From contig NC_081410.1 of NCBI RefSeq assembly GCF_030272615.1, positions 290,717,957 to 290,781,956 of the forward strand: a DNA stretch of 64,000 nt. The letters run 5' to 3'. The notes under the pieces are model-generated. The model saw only the letters and a list, made by a program, of their open reading frames with translations. It was not told where the DNA came from and ran no database searches. Positions within the stretch are counted from its first letter, which is position 1; every line of letters begins with the position of its first letter. The DNA comes from Cryptomeria japonica. Lineage: Eukaryota; Streptophyta; Pinopsida; Cupressales; Cupressaceae. This document shows, one piece after another, positions 1-12,549 of this stretch. Position numbers and translations under genes: made by a program.

Positions 1-930
1 TTTTCTCAAGAGGGACTCACAGAAAATTACTAGAATAGCATATAATTTTAACCATAATGATTTTATTTTATTTAAGACTAACCAACAATAACACTTACAA
101 AACATAATGAATAAATCACTTGATTTAAATATAAACTTTAACATTCTGATATTCTGCTAAATATTTACTTCCTACTACGGATTTGCTACTAGCGTTTTTT
201 TTTTATAAGAATATGCTCAAATAAATAAATGAATTGCAATTATATATTTATTCAACACTACATGTTTAGGTTTCATACTAAGCTAGTTTACACCATAAAA
301 CTGAGTAAAGAAATAAAGCTGCATTTTATTTAAATGTTTATCTACCCTTTTATTTATATATATATATTTCTTTCAATAAACATTAAAGCAGAAAATAAGT
401 TTACATTTCCTACTCTATTTCATGATAATAAATAACAATATAGGAATTATATTAAATGGCTTCTTTGATTTCTTTATAATGAAAATATAACAAAGGGTAA
501 ATATACATCCTTTTCTTTTTTAATCCACTTTACAATAATAACAAAAATTACATCCTCAAGCCCCTTATATTTCTACAAGAATGAGGGCTTGTTACAATAT
601 ATATTTTCAAAATTCTAAATAAATCTAATAGGAGAAATTGCACACGATCTTGGTTTTTCTCTATCCTTAATCCCAATGAAAACCTGCACATAAATCTTAT
701 AGGTTGTGACCATGGAGGCTCACCTCCCAACCTAGGCTTACAAAAAGCCATCCCTGAGCTAGGAGAACCAAGGATAAATGGGTTACAAAAAAACTCAACC
801 ATGAAAGCAAGAAGAACTCGTCTACATATGAACTCCCAACCCAAGGATTTACAAAGTCACCAAGTGACTATTTTTTTGTGGGGTGAAGGTGGACCAAGTA
901 CCTAGAGGAGATCTGAAAGAAAGAGGAATA
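1..930. other. AT-rich sequence without a recognisable gene
   Basis: The stretch is strongly AT-rich and broken by stops in all frames. It has only short simple TA runs near 355-368. I see no domain, repeat pair or element end in it. The 98-residue minus-strand open frame at 548-844 has no family features and I do not treat it as a gene. Confidence 0.6.
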
Positions 931-2340
931 AATGCCTTTACAAGGCTACCAAAGTAAAACCATCATAAGTCACATACTTGCCCCAAAATACCCTTATGTC
1001 CCCCATGGCATACAAGCCCATATCAACCCTTATGACCCCCTTTGTATAAACATAAAAATAGTGCAGCAAGGGTCCCATAACCCTTGTGTATCTCTCTCTT
1101 CTAAGAAGAGTCTCTCTACACTCTTAGGCTGTCAAGCAGCTGTTGTTCACCAAAAGTGATAACCCAAGTATACCTGCAAATCTATCTATGAGATAGCCAA
1201 TCTCAATCAATGAAACACCTCAGGGCTTGGACAACATGACAAGGATATGAATCCTTCTACTCTTCAGGTTCTGCAAAACCTAGGTAGGTATACCTTTGAT
1301 GCATTTAATCAAATCTATTACACACAAGACTGCATCAATCAAAAGCAGATGGATCTCAAAAGGTTCAAAAACTAAGAGATAACTACAGATGGGCTAGATC
1401 CACACTTGCAACTCAACATTTTGAATCATGAGATGGAGGGACACTTCCACATAACATAAAATATAAAAAGATATTCTGATTTTTTATTTTTAAAAGGTGT
1501 TCTGACAACCTTTCAATATTACAAGAGACCAGTGCCTTATCCAAGCCACAGACTCATGCATAAAACTGGATGAGAAATCTCAGATGCAAGTTCTTTTCAA
1601 CATTAAATTTTCATGTATCAATGCCTTACATTAATACAATCCTCTGCTCTATCACAAAACCATACTTATATGTAGATATCCAATATTCATTCAAAATCAT
1701 TAATGTTGGGTTTTAGGATTTAAATCCTTCCTTGAAGAATACCCAAAAGACAACATTACACTCTTAGAGGAATCTAAAAGAGACAACTCAAATTATCCTT
1801 GATAATATAAAATTATATGAATCTGAGTACATTTTGGAGACAATTTCATGGAAACTCACACATGCCTTGCATATGTGTGAACCTGCAAACTGAAACAAAA
1901 CCTACAGTAAAGACAACACTGAAAACATAGACAAACACACTGTCATTTGCATTGATAAAAGGATGCCATCATTGGAACCTGCAATTTTGGATTTTTCCCT
2001 TGGAGCAAATCTCTCAAAAACTGGAACCCCTACAACTGAGAAGAACTGGGAATAAGAAGGAGAGGGAAGAGAATCAGATCTACAACTAAAAATTGCCAAG
2101 TGTCTCCCCTCTAACTGAATTTTGTTCCCATAGATTCTACTTCCAAAATATCGCACATTTGTCAAAATTAACCTCATAATCAGATTCCTCACTCCGAGAG
2201 CTTTCTGAAAACATATAACACTTCATATTTTGGCCAAAATTTAGACCCTGGACGAATTAATTCCCCAATGTGCTCAATCATTTAAATTTTTCGAAATTTA
2301 ATATAGTTTAGACTATATCATTTACTCATTTTAATTTTGA
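931..2340 (-). repeat. LTR-like sequence, family A copy
   Basis: Two short blocks here recur in the same order near 53.7 kb. Block one (1263-1294, ending GGTAGGTATACC) also matches 53674-53700 and 60204-60236. Block two (1529-1550, CCAGTGCCTTATCC) matches 53865-53886. Spacing between the blocks is similar (about 240 versus 190 bp). I infer diverged LTR or leader sequence of the same retroelement family that surrounds the 54.5-58.1 kb ORF. The minus orientation comes from the promoter-like sequence in the adjoining segment. No coding region was seen. Ends were not found. Confidence 0.4.
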
Positions 2341-2960
2341 TTTTTGCCTCTGATGTGCTCTGACGCTTTGCCACGTGGCGGCCTCTGATTGGTGAATGGG
2401 GTTGACCAGATGCCACCTAGGATGACACCTCATCACTGCCACATGTTCGCTTGCTCATCTGTCACTTGGCTGCCATGTGTACACCACCTCAGTGCCACGT
2501 CATCACCACTGGACTGCCACCTGTGCACCAATTGTGTGCCATGTCATTGCCACCTCATCGGGACCTGCCTGCTGGACATCTGACTATACCCGCCACCTGG
2601 ATTTCGCAACTTCACAAGGTGTAACTCGCGTGCATCTTCCTTTCGCGAAATAGCACGCACCGTTGATCCATCTCGAACTTGCTCACTCGTTAAGCCAACC
2701 TTCCTCTGCAAAATTTTGCCTATCTGCCTCAGGAAGCATGCCTACGTGGGGTCCACCTAGTCGCCACTCAGTCATCTCCTTTGTCACCTCGGGAAGCATG
2801 TTCATGTGTGGGCCCGCCTTGGGCGCCATCGGGCACCATCCATCAAAAGCCTTTAAGGCTTTGACATTATAGTATGGTGGAGCCTTATACTTAAATACCA
2901 AAAAGTTACACTTCCTAGCCAATGTGGGATAAATACTTTTAGCCTGGGAATGCCTTTTTG
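2340..2960 (-). promoter_or_regulatory. Probable LTR promoter with short repeats
   Basis: Read on the minus strand, 2938-2870 carries CCCACATTGGCTAGGAAGTG followed by a TATTTAAGTATAAGG element, the usual look of a plant LTR core promoter. Downstream of it (about 2350-2560) the block TGCCACNTNNTCA recurs five or more times. At 2598-2680 there is one copy of the unit tandemly repeated at 58.4-59.8 kb (TTCGC ... CTTTCGCGAA ... CACCGTTGAT). That links this stretch to the retroelement family at the other end of the window. The promoter call rests on motif appearance only. Confidence 0.35.
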
Positions 2961-4450
2961 AAGCTTTTCCTGAGTTTTAATGGTGATTTTTTTATTTGCA
3001 TGGATTTCGATGGCCTTTTCAACCACGCACAGGAGGGAGAATGGACCTGAACATCCATGTGAGGAGGGGATGGTTTGGCTGGAGCTATAGAAACTTATTT
3101 ACACTGGCATTTGTTTGCTATATCTTTTAAAACTAATTACTTGCCACTTCCACGCAGCAGGGGAATTGTCAATAGTTTCAATTTGCTGAAGGTTTCAATG
3201 CCTTGTAATGCCACATTGCTCTGACAAAGCCTCTGCAGTCGATTTCCAACTTCAACGCCATGTCCAGCAAGCACTCTGGCATTTATCTTATAATTTTAAT
3301 TGCTCTTCATAAAACACACAAAATTTTATGCCTGGCAATGTGCATTCATCAAAGTTTATGAGAACCATTTCCAACGTTTTCTCCAGATAAATCGATGCCC
3401 AAGTGCTGTTTGAAATTCCAAATGGTTTGAAGTCTCTTTATCCTCCACTAGCTTCCACACAGGGAGGAAGTTGTTGTTGAATGAATTTGATCTGAATTCC
3501 ACATTGCATTGCATGCCACGTGAGAAAGGAGGATGGATGTTGCGGTTCCTTAGTTCTTTCCACTCCACACAGAGGGGGGTTTATGGCTTTTAACAGCCAA
3601 TTGCATTTGCTTGAATGTATTTTGTGCCTTCCCCATACTTTGCATTCTACTAAAGCATTATTTTAAGTTTATTGTGGCTGCTGCTGTTCAATGCCATCTA
3701 TCATCTGCCATCCATTGCCAGCAGAGAAAGAGAAGGGGGAGGCACGTGAGGAAGAAATCACTGCTAGAGCACACCAAACACCACGCTAAACTCCACGCAC
3801 ACTGCATTCTTCAAAAGACTCCAGCTGCTACTTTACCTTCCCTATCATGCAAAGAGGGGAGTCATGCCAATTGCTATATGAATTTAGTTTTGAATTTTAA
3901 CCCCTTTTCACAGGGCACGTGAGGGAAGGAATGCCAAAATTGCATTGGCTAGAAACATCAACACCTTTCTAAACTCCACACTAGAGGGAAAATTCGCCAA
4001 GTTCACTTGCCAAGTGCACTTGTTGTAGCTTGATGGTTTCTATAGCCTCTTCACCAGCCATCACGTGAGAGGAGGCCAGCAATGGTTTTCTATTTCTATG
4101 CTTCTTTTCTTAACAATTTTACATTCCCAATTCACAAACCACGTGAGCTTAGATAGATGGCTATACACCAGCCAATTTGCATTTTCATACTTTTTGTTCA
4201 TGGTAGCCTTTGGTATGTAATCGTCCAAAATCATTACATGCAGCAGAGAGGGTGAGATCAATGCGAGCATTATCCAGGATTTCAAGTTTTGTAATAACAT
4301 CATCGCGAAGGTCAATGGCTACTTCTATCTTATCTTTATCAACCAATTCCCACACCCCTCCATTGCTTACATCTAGCATGCAAAATACCTTGGTTGTATA
4401 GATCAAGAGAGGCATTCCCATTTTTGCATTATCCTCTGGTGGGAAACATA
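2961..4450. repeat. Degenerate repeats with recurrent CACGTGAG-purine motif
   Basis: A motif of the form CA(C/T)GTGAG followed by a purine run (GGAGG, AAAGGAGG, GGAAGAA, GGGAAGGAA) recurs near 3039, 3518, 3742, 3915 and 4063. Weaker relatives (CCACACAGAGGG, CCACACTAGAGGG, CCACGCAGCAGGG) lie between. Short phrases such as ATTGCATTTGC and TGCCATTGCC also repeat. This looks like an old, degenerate tandem array in the U3 of an LTR. CACGTG is the G-box core, so the array could once have been a set of promoter elements. No gene was seen. Confidence 0.35.
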
Positions 4451-4699
4451 TAAGTATTCGACTCCAACAATGGACGTCAACATTACTCTAGAAATGCTCA
4501 TAAAGCCAAGTCGCCAATAAAATAATGCGCGAGCATGAGCCAGGTCGGGCCCCAAAGTGGGTCCGACTAAAAAAAAATTTTGATTTCAAGCAACTGGCCT
4601 TTGAAATGCTTCACGGACCTCAAACATACATCTGGAAACGATCGGCATCATTTTCGGATCATTAATCCGCATTTTACAACCTTCAGGCAATTACGCCAC

Positions 4700-5480
4700 A
4701 ATTTTTGCATTTAATCGCGAAGACGTAATTTTCAAACCTGTCAAAACACCTTTCTGGAGCTCGCCATCTAACAAGCATGTACTCTGATATACAAGGATGA
4801 CTTCTACCAAACGGTTTCTCAAGATGAGTCCCGAGCGAAGAGATATTAATTTTCGAAAATGCCCAACTGGCTTTGTCGACACTGCAGACCTGATGAAGTC
4901 AATGTCTTGGCAACACATGACGCCTTTCTTAAAAATATCAAACGACCTCCGTAGGCCCTCAAATTTGAAACATAGGTACCTTAAATTACATATTAAATCT
5001 TTGAATTCTCAGTTCGATCACCAGACTGATAGGATGCAAATGGTGCACTCACCAAGACGGCTACATTAACTGATATAACACTAGAGTGCAGATAACTGAA
5101 TTTGATGGTAAAATGAGCTCTTTTGAAAACCGATCAAACGGATTGATAGAGGCTTGAAATTTGACATGTAGCTCATCATTTATACCAACATTAGCTTAGA
5201 ACAAACATTCTGACATGACGCTTACTCAGGCAACTTTTACACTTGTGCGAAACAAGGCTCCGACTAGCTATCGAAACAGGGACTTGCCAAAACATACAAA
5301 CTGCAAACGGATTCGGCTTTGAAAACTGAGCAAATGGATTTGTCAAGACCTAAAATTTTGTAGGCTGACTCACATTAGTGCATACAATTGTATCCATTTT
5401 GAAATTCTCCATGATGATCAATAGGGCAAAAGATGTAATTGCTCAAAGTAGGCTACTCAATAAAATATGCATTTGTGTCT
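4700..5480. repeat. Degenerate tandem repeat, unit about 196 bp
   Basis: A phrase of the form GAAAACCGATCAAACGGATT, then AGGCTTGAAATTTGACA and GTAGCTCA, starts near 5123. It recurs in diverged form near 5320 and, weaker, near 4927. The spacing is about 196 bp. A possible fourth copy lies near 4738. Array structure of this kind is common in long plant LTRs. No coding capacity was seen, and the element it belongs to could not be delimited. Confidence 0.3.
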
Positions 5481-7199
5481 AAAATGCACTTCCAGCTCAC
5501 CCCTCAAACTGGGTACCTCATAAACTTATCCAAATTGAATTTTGAAAGTTGCACATCACTGAATAGGCCAAATGAAAGGTGTGGGACATGAATCCTGAGC
5601 CTTACCCTTTGAAAATCAACTGGCCCCATTTTACCCTCTCACAAACTAGGCCCTTCAAACTGACTCATTTAGGTATGCAGAGCAAATTTTTGGATTGGGC
5701 CTCTAAACTTGACTCAATTTTAATCAGTCCCAACAGCAGCCCTTCACCCCCAAGGCTACTCTACCCTCCCAAGGGTGAGTATGACCTTGAAACACCCAAA
5801 ACACATAAAACCATACAACACATAGAAATGAACACAAGGAAGAACTCCAACAATGAACTTCACAAACCACATAAACAAAAAAAGCTAAATTCACAACTAT
5901 TTTTCCTTCACATTAACAATGGATTTCATTATGCATGGAAAAACATTACCAACCTTGAACCTGCAAATGGAATGAGGAAGGGTTGAAGGAGAGCTACCCA
6001 ATCCACTAGTCTTTTCTTTCCAAAGCTTAGAAATGCAACTCAAAAACCAAAAAAAAATTCCAACAAGAATTCTAAGTCTTCTAAAAATGGAGAGTGGGTG
6101 ATCAAAATCCTAAGTTTGAATCCCTTCCCTAAGTAGACTCTTCTCACACTTTCCAACCTCTTGGAAAGAGTGTGAGATTTCATAGGTTGGTCTTCCCCAC
6201 CTCTTATAGACTCTCTAAAAAAGGCAACTGAAAAAGGTAAAAGAAAATGGGGAAGAGCAACTATCACTCAATTGGAAGGTTGTCTAACTTAGGAGAAATC
6301 CTCAAAAGTTGAATTTCGTTCATCTTGGAAAACTCAACTTTTGAGGTGACTTGACAGTTACATGTGAGTGGACACATCGTTAAAATTGACCTTTACCCAT
6401 AGGTATAACATATGGACCTTTAAAAATACCCCTAACCTAACCTTAGGATTTACTTTGACCCTCTAGAAACTCACCTAAAGTTTACCTACAAGTCAAACTT
6501 GAGTTGACCTTTCTAATGGCTCTCTATCCAAGACTCTCTTGGGATCACACTAAGATATTTGAAAAATGCATTGGTTATACAAATTCCCTCCAAGGGACAT
6601 GTCACTGCTAACTCACTTCACAACACAAGTGTCAAGTGACACCATAAAAATACACAATACTTAAATACACATGGCAATGTCCCTTTTTGGAATTAGCGAA
6701 TTTAACAAATTAATTTAAACACACATTCAAGCATTCACATTTACAAATAAAACACATTACATGCGAGGTGTTGTCTCTCCAAATAGAAAACCCTTGGCGT
6801 TTCCATGGTCACATGGATTAGTTTTCCTACACATCTCACTTTGCACATTAGTAATCTTGATTAACCAGATATAATATTAATATATGAAAAGATTATAAAT
6901 TCAGACACTTTGCATACAATTTTAATCATAAGAATCAAATTACCAATTATCCAATAAAATCAACATAAAATAATTTACTCAATGGCATCGTCATAATCAT
7001 CATGAAATTCAAGCATTTGTAAGGCACGCATCCATAATTTCTATCATAAATAAAGTATTGCAAATTCAGAGATAAATGACATACATCATATCAAGGTTAT
7101 CCAATCAGTGGATTATATAAAATCTAAATCCACAACACATCAAAATGTGCACCGCAAGGTAAAATGATTCCATAACATGGTTCAATTACTTTTCTTACT
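5481..7199. other. No recognisable gene; probable old retroelement DNA
   Basis: The region contains A-rich and short direct-repeat text but no domain, no long open frame with family features, and no detectable LTR pair inside the window. The 135-residue plus frame at 5579-5986 has no recognisable motif. I see nothing further to call. Confidence 0.5.
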
Positions 7200-7871
7200 A
7201 GTTTATCCGTCTAACATAGCCCATCCTATTGAATTATAGAATCTATTAATAAGGTCAACCATGGTCAAACTAGGTTAGCCAGAGCTTGATCAGGGAGGGG
7301 CTCTACAACTTGTTTGAAGTTAGAGCCACCACACAAAAAGCAAGCGGTCTTTTCCTAGAAGAAGAAATAAACTAGACCTAGAGTCCCCGCCTAAGTGCCA
7401 CATGTCTCATTTGTGGGCTTCTAAAGGAAGAAAGGAGAAGCAGGGTGAGAAGCCCCATTTTGTTGCCACACATCCTTCATATTGAGAAGGGCCACGCGTC
7501 AATAAAGTGAATTCTTGAAAAAGGGCACCAAAGGATAAAGAAAAGGGAATAGGTTAGTAGACGACAGTGATCAACTCAAGAAGATTAGGTTCATTTACAA
7601 AACCGTTCTTCTATTAAGATGACTAAGGGAAATCATGACATGTCATGAAAGTGGGAAGCTAAGGTAGAGAGGAGACCAGTCATGTGATCTGAGGAGGAAG
7701 GCTATTATTTGGATATTTTCACTCGTGTCTAGGGGCTATAAAATTAGAATTTTGTTGTCATTTTAGGGGATTCACACTCAGGAGAGATTTTAGCTCTGTA
7801 ATTCAAACTACAGTATTTTTATTTTGTATTTGACATTTGAACAATGCCAACTCTTGGCCTTTCCTTATAAC
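7200..7871 (+). repeat. Left part of an older LTR-like sequence, interrupted by the gypsy element
   Basis: The plus strand holds, in order, a TATA-like GGGGCTATAAAATTAG near 7733, then CACTCAGGAGAGATTTTAGC and a T-rich run before the insertion point. This is the usual order of core promoter, R and U5 in a gypsy LTR. The sequence resumes after the right target duplication at 15321. The flank is therefore probably an older LTR into which the element at 7872-15320 inserted. No second copy was found in the window. Confidence 0.35.
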
Positions 7872-9109
7872 TGTAGTGTCATAAAATTGCGACCCTATTA
7901 ATTTTCAACTACATTAGTGTCCTGAATAATGCAAACTTGAATCCTCCATCCTGATCAGAGACTAGAGATTGCTTGGCTTGAAAAACTAGCTTCTTCCTAG
8001 GCCTTTGTATCACCCCGTCCACACTCTTCCCTAGAGAAAGGGGTAGGACAGGGGTGTGGCACCACTTTCCCCCCTTGGACAGGGGTGTGGTGCCCTTGTC
8101 CTGGCCATATTTTGGGGTAGGACCCTTCCTAGGGTTGCATTGTTGGTTGTGCCTCGGGCGGGAAACTCCCCTGATGTCGACCTGTGATGAAATTCAAATC
8201 CACCAACATGTATTTAAGGGCCATTCATCCTGTCATTTGCATAAGTGCAAATTTAATAAGTTCAATAGGTGGAAGTTGGACAAGATTGGAGTATGTACAA
8301 GCGATCAAGCATTAAAGAGCATTCAAGCATTCAAGCATTCTTTTCTAGCATTGAGCATTCTCAAGTCTTCCTTCAAGGCTAGGTGTTGCATTCAAGTCAA
8401 GGATTCAATTATTGAAGAGGAGATTATTTCAACATTCAATTCCACACAATAATTTCTATCAACATTACTACTACAACGTCCCTTGAGGTGATTTACAATT
8501 CGGTCTTTCATTTACATCTACTTGCAAGTACTCTCTTTCATTACTTGGTTAATTCCAAAACTGGGGTTTGACCTAAAGGAAAACCCCCAATCCCAACTCA
8601 TTTTCTTCTCTTTTTTGCATGTAGCTTGCAGGTGCACAGCTGTACTTTTGGATCTGGGCTTCATTTGCAGAGGCAGAAAAACCCTTTTCATTTCGCAAAT
8701 TTTTTGGAGGACCATGTAGGTTCCCGCCACGGTCTAGGCAACTTTTCCTCAAATTCACAGGGCGACTTCATCTCGACATATTACTACCAGATCCAGTTGC
8801 ATAGCTTCATCCCATACTCCAATCTCAAGTTATAATCAGTTCTTTGTCACTTTTGCACTAGATAATTTAATCTATTTCCTTTCTATTTCAAACAAGAAAG
8901 AGGGGATCAACTTAGCATTCCCAATTCATTCAGAATTCAATCTACCATCTTTGTGTGGAGAGATTGAATCTATTGAATTATCCTCTCCTCTTTCTAATGT
9001 AATGGTGAAAAGTGCTTGAATGGTAATAGATGGCGAAACTCTCGTCTCTCTTTGAGGGAAAGGGTAGTTTTCCTCTTGATCTATCATTCACCATTTTCCC
9101 ACCAATACA
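7872..9109 (+). repeat. 5' LTR of the gypsy-type element (long form)
   Basis: It begins TGTAGTGTCATAAAATT and ends CACCAATACA. The first 99 bp and the last 410 bp align with the 3' LTR, including GGAGGACCATGTAGGTTCCC at about 8706 and the shared segment around GTGTGGAGAGATTGAAT. Bases about 7971-8699 have no counterpart in the 3' LTR. LTRs are identical at insertion, so the 3' copy probably lost about 729 bp afterwards, although an insertion into this copy is also possible. Within the extra part GGACAGGGGTGTGG occurs twice (8048 and 8081). Confidence 0.85.
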
Positions 9110-10066
9110 TTTTGGTAAACCCGACATATTGCATGCTTTCCTTTGAACAACATTGCATATTTTTTCATTTACAAGTTTTCAACTTTCTACAAACTTAGTG
9201 GTTAATTCTTTCAAAACCCTAGTTTTTAAATTTAAAATTGAACTTGTGATTTGTAAAAATTGCTTGTGGTTATCTTAGATCTGAAAATTGTTTTTTTTTG
9301 TCGAATTCAATTTCCTCATTGTCTTGTTCAATTTGCAATTAATATTTACAAAATTAAGAGGTGACTTGTGAAAACTGTAATTTTCAAAAATAACCTTGAA
9401 CTTGTGCAAGAATTGGATTTCCATTTAATTTTCAGATTTTTGATTGTTCTTAGATTTGTTTTCATTCTTACAATTCAAATTTTCAATTTCCCCCCTTTTT
9501 CCCAAAATTCAAATTTCAAAATTAAGTGGTTAGGTCATCAAATCCTAATTTTGAAATTAATTAGATTTTGTGTGAATTTCAAATCAATTTCATTTACATT
9601 TAGATTTATAAACATTTTCCAAGGTGTCCCTATCCATTAGATTTGACCCTTTTCAAAATTGCAATTCAATTCCTCTTTTTCTTCAAAACCCTAATAGGGT
9701 CTTATTTTCACATTTGTGCCTTCATTTTTCCCATCTAGAGATCGTAACATTCACCATTTTTTGGGGGTTATCTTTAAAATCATCATACATCCATCCTTGA
9801 AAATTTTTGAGAAAAGTTGGTCGGACCATGTGCATTCCCACCACGGTCCTTGGCTTTTTTCCCGAAATTTTGGGAGACTATTATGACTGTATTTAATAGC
9901 CTAAATTCAGAAGATTAGCTGACTTTATCAATTTTTTATCCCTCTATAATCGGAAATACTTTCAAAATTCAACATTTCAACTTTCAAGTAGATAGGACAA
10001 CTGAAGGATATGAAACAATTGGATTATCCGATTAAACCATGGATGCTTCCAACCACCATATATATA

Positions 10067-10068
<2 letters not shown>

Positions 10069-10110
<42 letters not shown>

Positions 10111-10115
10111 TATAT
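10069..10115. repeat. (CA)n(TA)n microsatellite
   Basis: About 14 CA units are followed by about 9 TA units inside the gypsy leader. This is a simple repeat. The open frame crossing it (10039-10224) is a composition artefact. Confidence 0.9.
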
Positions 10116-10320
10116 AGATAGGGTTGCTTCAACTAACATTCTAGAATTGTCAGGGTTCCCTACTATTCTAAAGGGGAATTGCCAGGGTTCCCAGGGCAAG
10201 TTATTCGACAAGATAAACTGCTAGGTAAACTGATGCTACTGCTACCTTTGCTGGCGACACTTCTTATTTATGGTGAGGGTGCCTAGGGGACCTCCAACTA
10301 TATACCGACTACCTAACCCC

Positions 10321-10366
10321 CCCTACTATTTGAAGGGGCGAATGGGAGGCCCTTCAAATAGTAGGG
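10321..10366 (+). other. Perfect 17-bp stem hairpin in the retroelement leader
   Basis: The sequence CCCTACTATTTGAAGGG (10321-10337) is followed, after a 12-base loop, by its exact reverse complement (10350-10366). Related copies of the arm occur at about 10157-10175 (CCCTACTATTCTAAAGGGG) and, in reverse sense, near 10374 (GAATAGTAGGGGC). Hairpins between primer site and gag often serve packaging or dimerisation in retroelements. That role is only inferred from position here. Confidence 0.75.
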
Positions 10367-10563
10367 CCCTGGCGAATAGTAGGGGCATTGTGGTATCCCT
10401 TGGCCCTAATTTTAAAATTCCAATTTCCTTTCATTTTTGGAAATTGTGTCATTCCCTTCTTCCAACAAAGTTCAAATTATGTAATCACTATTTTTAAATT
10501 TTGCATTACTCAATTTTTAAGCTTTGTTCCACAATTAAAAATTAAAAATTTTCCCTCCAGTGC

Positions 10564-12549
10564 ATGAGTTATACCACTATTAGTCCTACCTATCCCATCC
10601 CCGTTAGACAAAGTATTAGAATTAAGGCTTCCCAAGATTTAATTACCGAGGAGATAGAGCCTAATTTGGGTGACTCCTTTAATGAGGATCATGCTAATTC
10701 TTCCCATCCTAATCATGTGCCTATTCACCCCATTGATGGATCCCATGATGATGAAGAAGCTTTAACTAGGGTTTTTTTAGATCAACTTTCTACATTAGAC
10801 AATAATTTTGATAACTTTCAACAGTGGATGTCCCAAGAATACCCTAATAGTGAAGCTCTTCCATTAATTGAAGGTCTTAAATGCATGCTTCAAATTGATA
10901 AGAATGGAATTGATATATTGTGTGGCATTGCACATATTGTTGACTCTAATTTCATGCCCATCAAGAGTTGTGCCCAAACTCTAGGTTATTCACAACCTTC
11001 AACACAAGTTAATTCCTCTATTCCTTTGACTAGTCCTATGACTAGTATTCCTACTTTCACATCTAACATCATGGCTACTTTAACTCAAAATGTCATTCCT
11101 ACAACCATACGCCATGGGGGCAATCCCTCTTCTTCATTTAATCCTCCATCTTTACCTATGTCTTCTATGAGTGTTCCTATTATTCCTCAACCAATCCGTG
11201 TGACACAAGGGGGCAATTCCTTCAACAACTTTTTTCCACCTTTAAGTGTCCCTTTCTGTACCCTATCATCACTAATGCCTACTTATCATAATGTCCCACC
11301 ACCTTATTCTTAGTCCATGCCTTCTTTCAATAACATCACACCACCTTCTCAATCACCTATGTCTAACATCAATTCTTCCACTGAAATGACAATCAACAAT
11401 CTTGGTCAAATCATGTCTTCCTTACAACAACAAATTGCTTCCATGAGTCAATCCAAGTTTAGTGTGCCCACCTTTGATGTTTTGAGCCCACTTTCTCTTG
11501 ATATTTTTAAATTCATGCCACCTAAACATGTGGATATCCCTCAATTAGAACTCTATAATGGAAAAGGTGATCCTCTTACGCATGTCAAAATATTTCAAAC
11601 CTTGTGTACTGATTTTGCTTATGATCAATGATTGCTTGCAAAATTGTTTACAAGAAAACTAAGAGATAAGGCCTTACAATGGTATTGCTCACTTCCTTCT
11701 TATTCTATCACTTCCTTTCAACAATTAGCAAATGCTTTCATCCAACAATTTCAAAACCACATTGGTCCTAAAATCACTTTGACTAATTTAATGCATCGTA
11801 AACAAGGTATTAAAGAAAAAGTGAATGATTTCATTGGTAGATATAAGAATTTGTGGGCTCAAATTTCTTTTCATGTACCTGATAATGATATTCAAAGAAT
11901 TTTCATTTCTAATTTATAAAAAGATATCAAGGAAAAGCTTCTTTTGTCTAAGTTTACTTCCTTTTCACAGTTGTGTGCAACACTCCACAATTATCAACTG
12001 GTTGTGAGTCAAATGGAGAAATCCACTCATATGGCTCCGAGTGATAAGGGGGAGAGTGTTCAACAACTTTTTGTGAAGTTCAAACCAACAAAAAGCCTCA
12101 TCAAATTCAATGATCCAATCAACAACAACCATGTGAATGCTACAACAGGTTTTCCTTGTATTTCTAAATTTTTCCAAAGAGAAAGATAGTTTACTCCCTT
12201 GAATCAATCTTTACATGGTATTATGTCTCAGTTGTTACACAGAAATGTTATCAAACTTCCTCCTATAAAACAAATTGACTCTTCCAAACTTTCATCTCCT
12301 TATTTTGATAACAATTCCTTTTTCCAGTTTTATCGTCAACCTGGTCATGATACTAAGAAATATTTTGCATTGAAAAATAAGGTTCAAGACTTGATTGATA
12401 ATAATACTATATATGTGGCAGGTGTGAATGATAAAGGGAATAAATCAGTTGCTCCTCCTAATCAAAATCTTAAGATTTTCATTGATCCCTTGCCATCTCA
12501 TACCTCTAACGTTATTGAGATCGAGCCTAATTCTCTCTCTTCTGAATAA
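10564..12549 (+). pseudogene. gag of the gypsy-type element, broken
   Basis: Successive open segments in nearly one frame (10564-11313, 11317-11631, 11632-11919, 11944-12189, 12199-12549) make up a Gag polyprotein, which would form the nucleocapsid-like particle. The first 250 residues are low in structure and rich in S, P and T. The capsid core of plant gypsy Gag is at 11560-11919, with the typical sequence KLFTRKLRDKALQWYCSLP, then FQQLANAFIQQF and NLMHRKQG. A zinc-knuckle-like remnant (FYRQPGHDTKKYFALK) lies near 12330; cysteines are missing, so metal binding is doubtful. Internal stops include TAG where CAG is likely (11311-11313), a TGA after DQ (11629-11631) and a TAA after SNL (11917-11919). 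The start at 10564 is the first ATG after the leader. Confidence 0.8.

Larger units (their letters stand above)
9110..10563 (+). other. Leader of the gypsy-type element, with probable primer-binding site
   Basis: The 5' LTR is followed after three bases by TGGTAAACCCGACATATTGC (9113-9132), the expected place and TGG start for a tRNA primer site. I do not name the tRNA. The 1.45-kb leader has no long coding frame. It repeats, at about 9823-9856, a phrase found in the LTR near 8708 (GGACCATGT ... CCACGGTC). It also holds a CA/TA microsatellite and a strong hairpin, listed separately. Confidence 0.55.
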
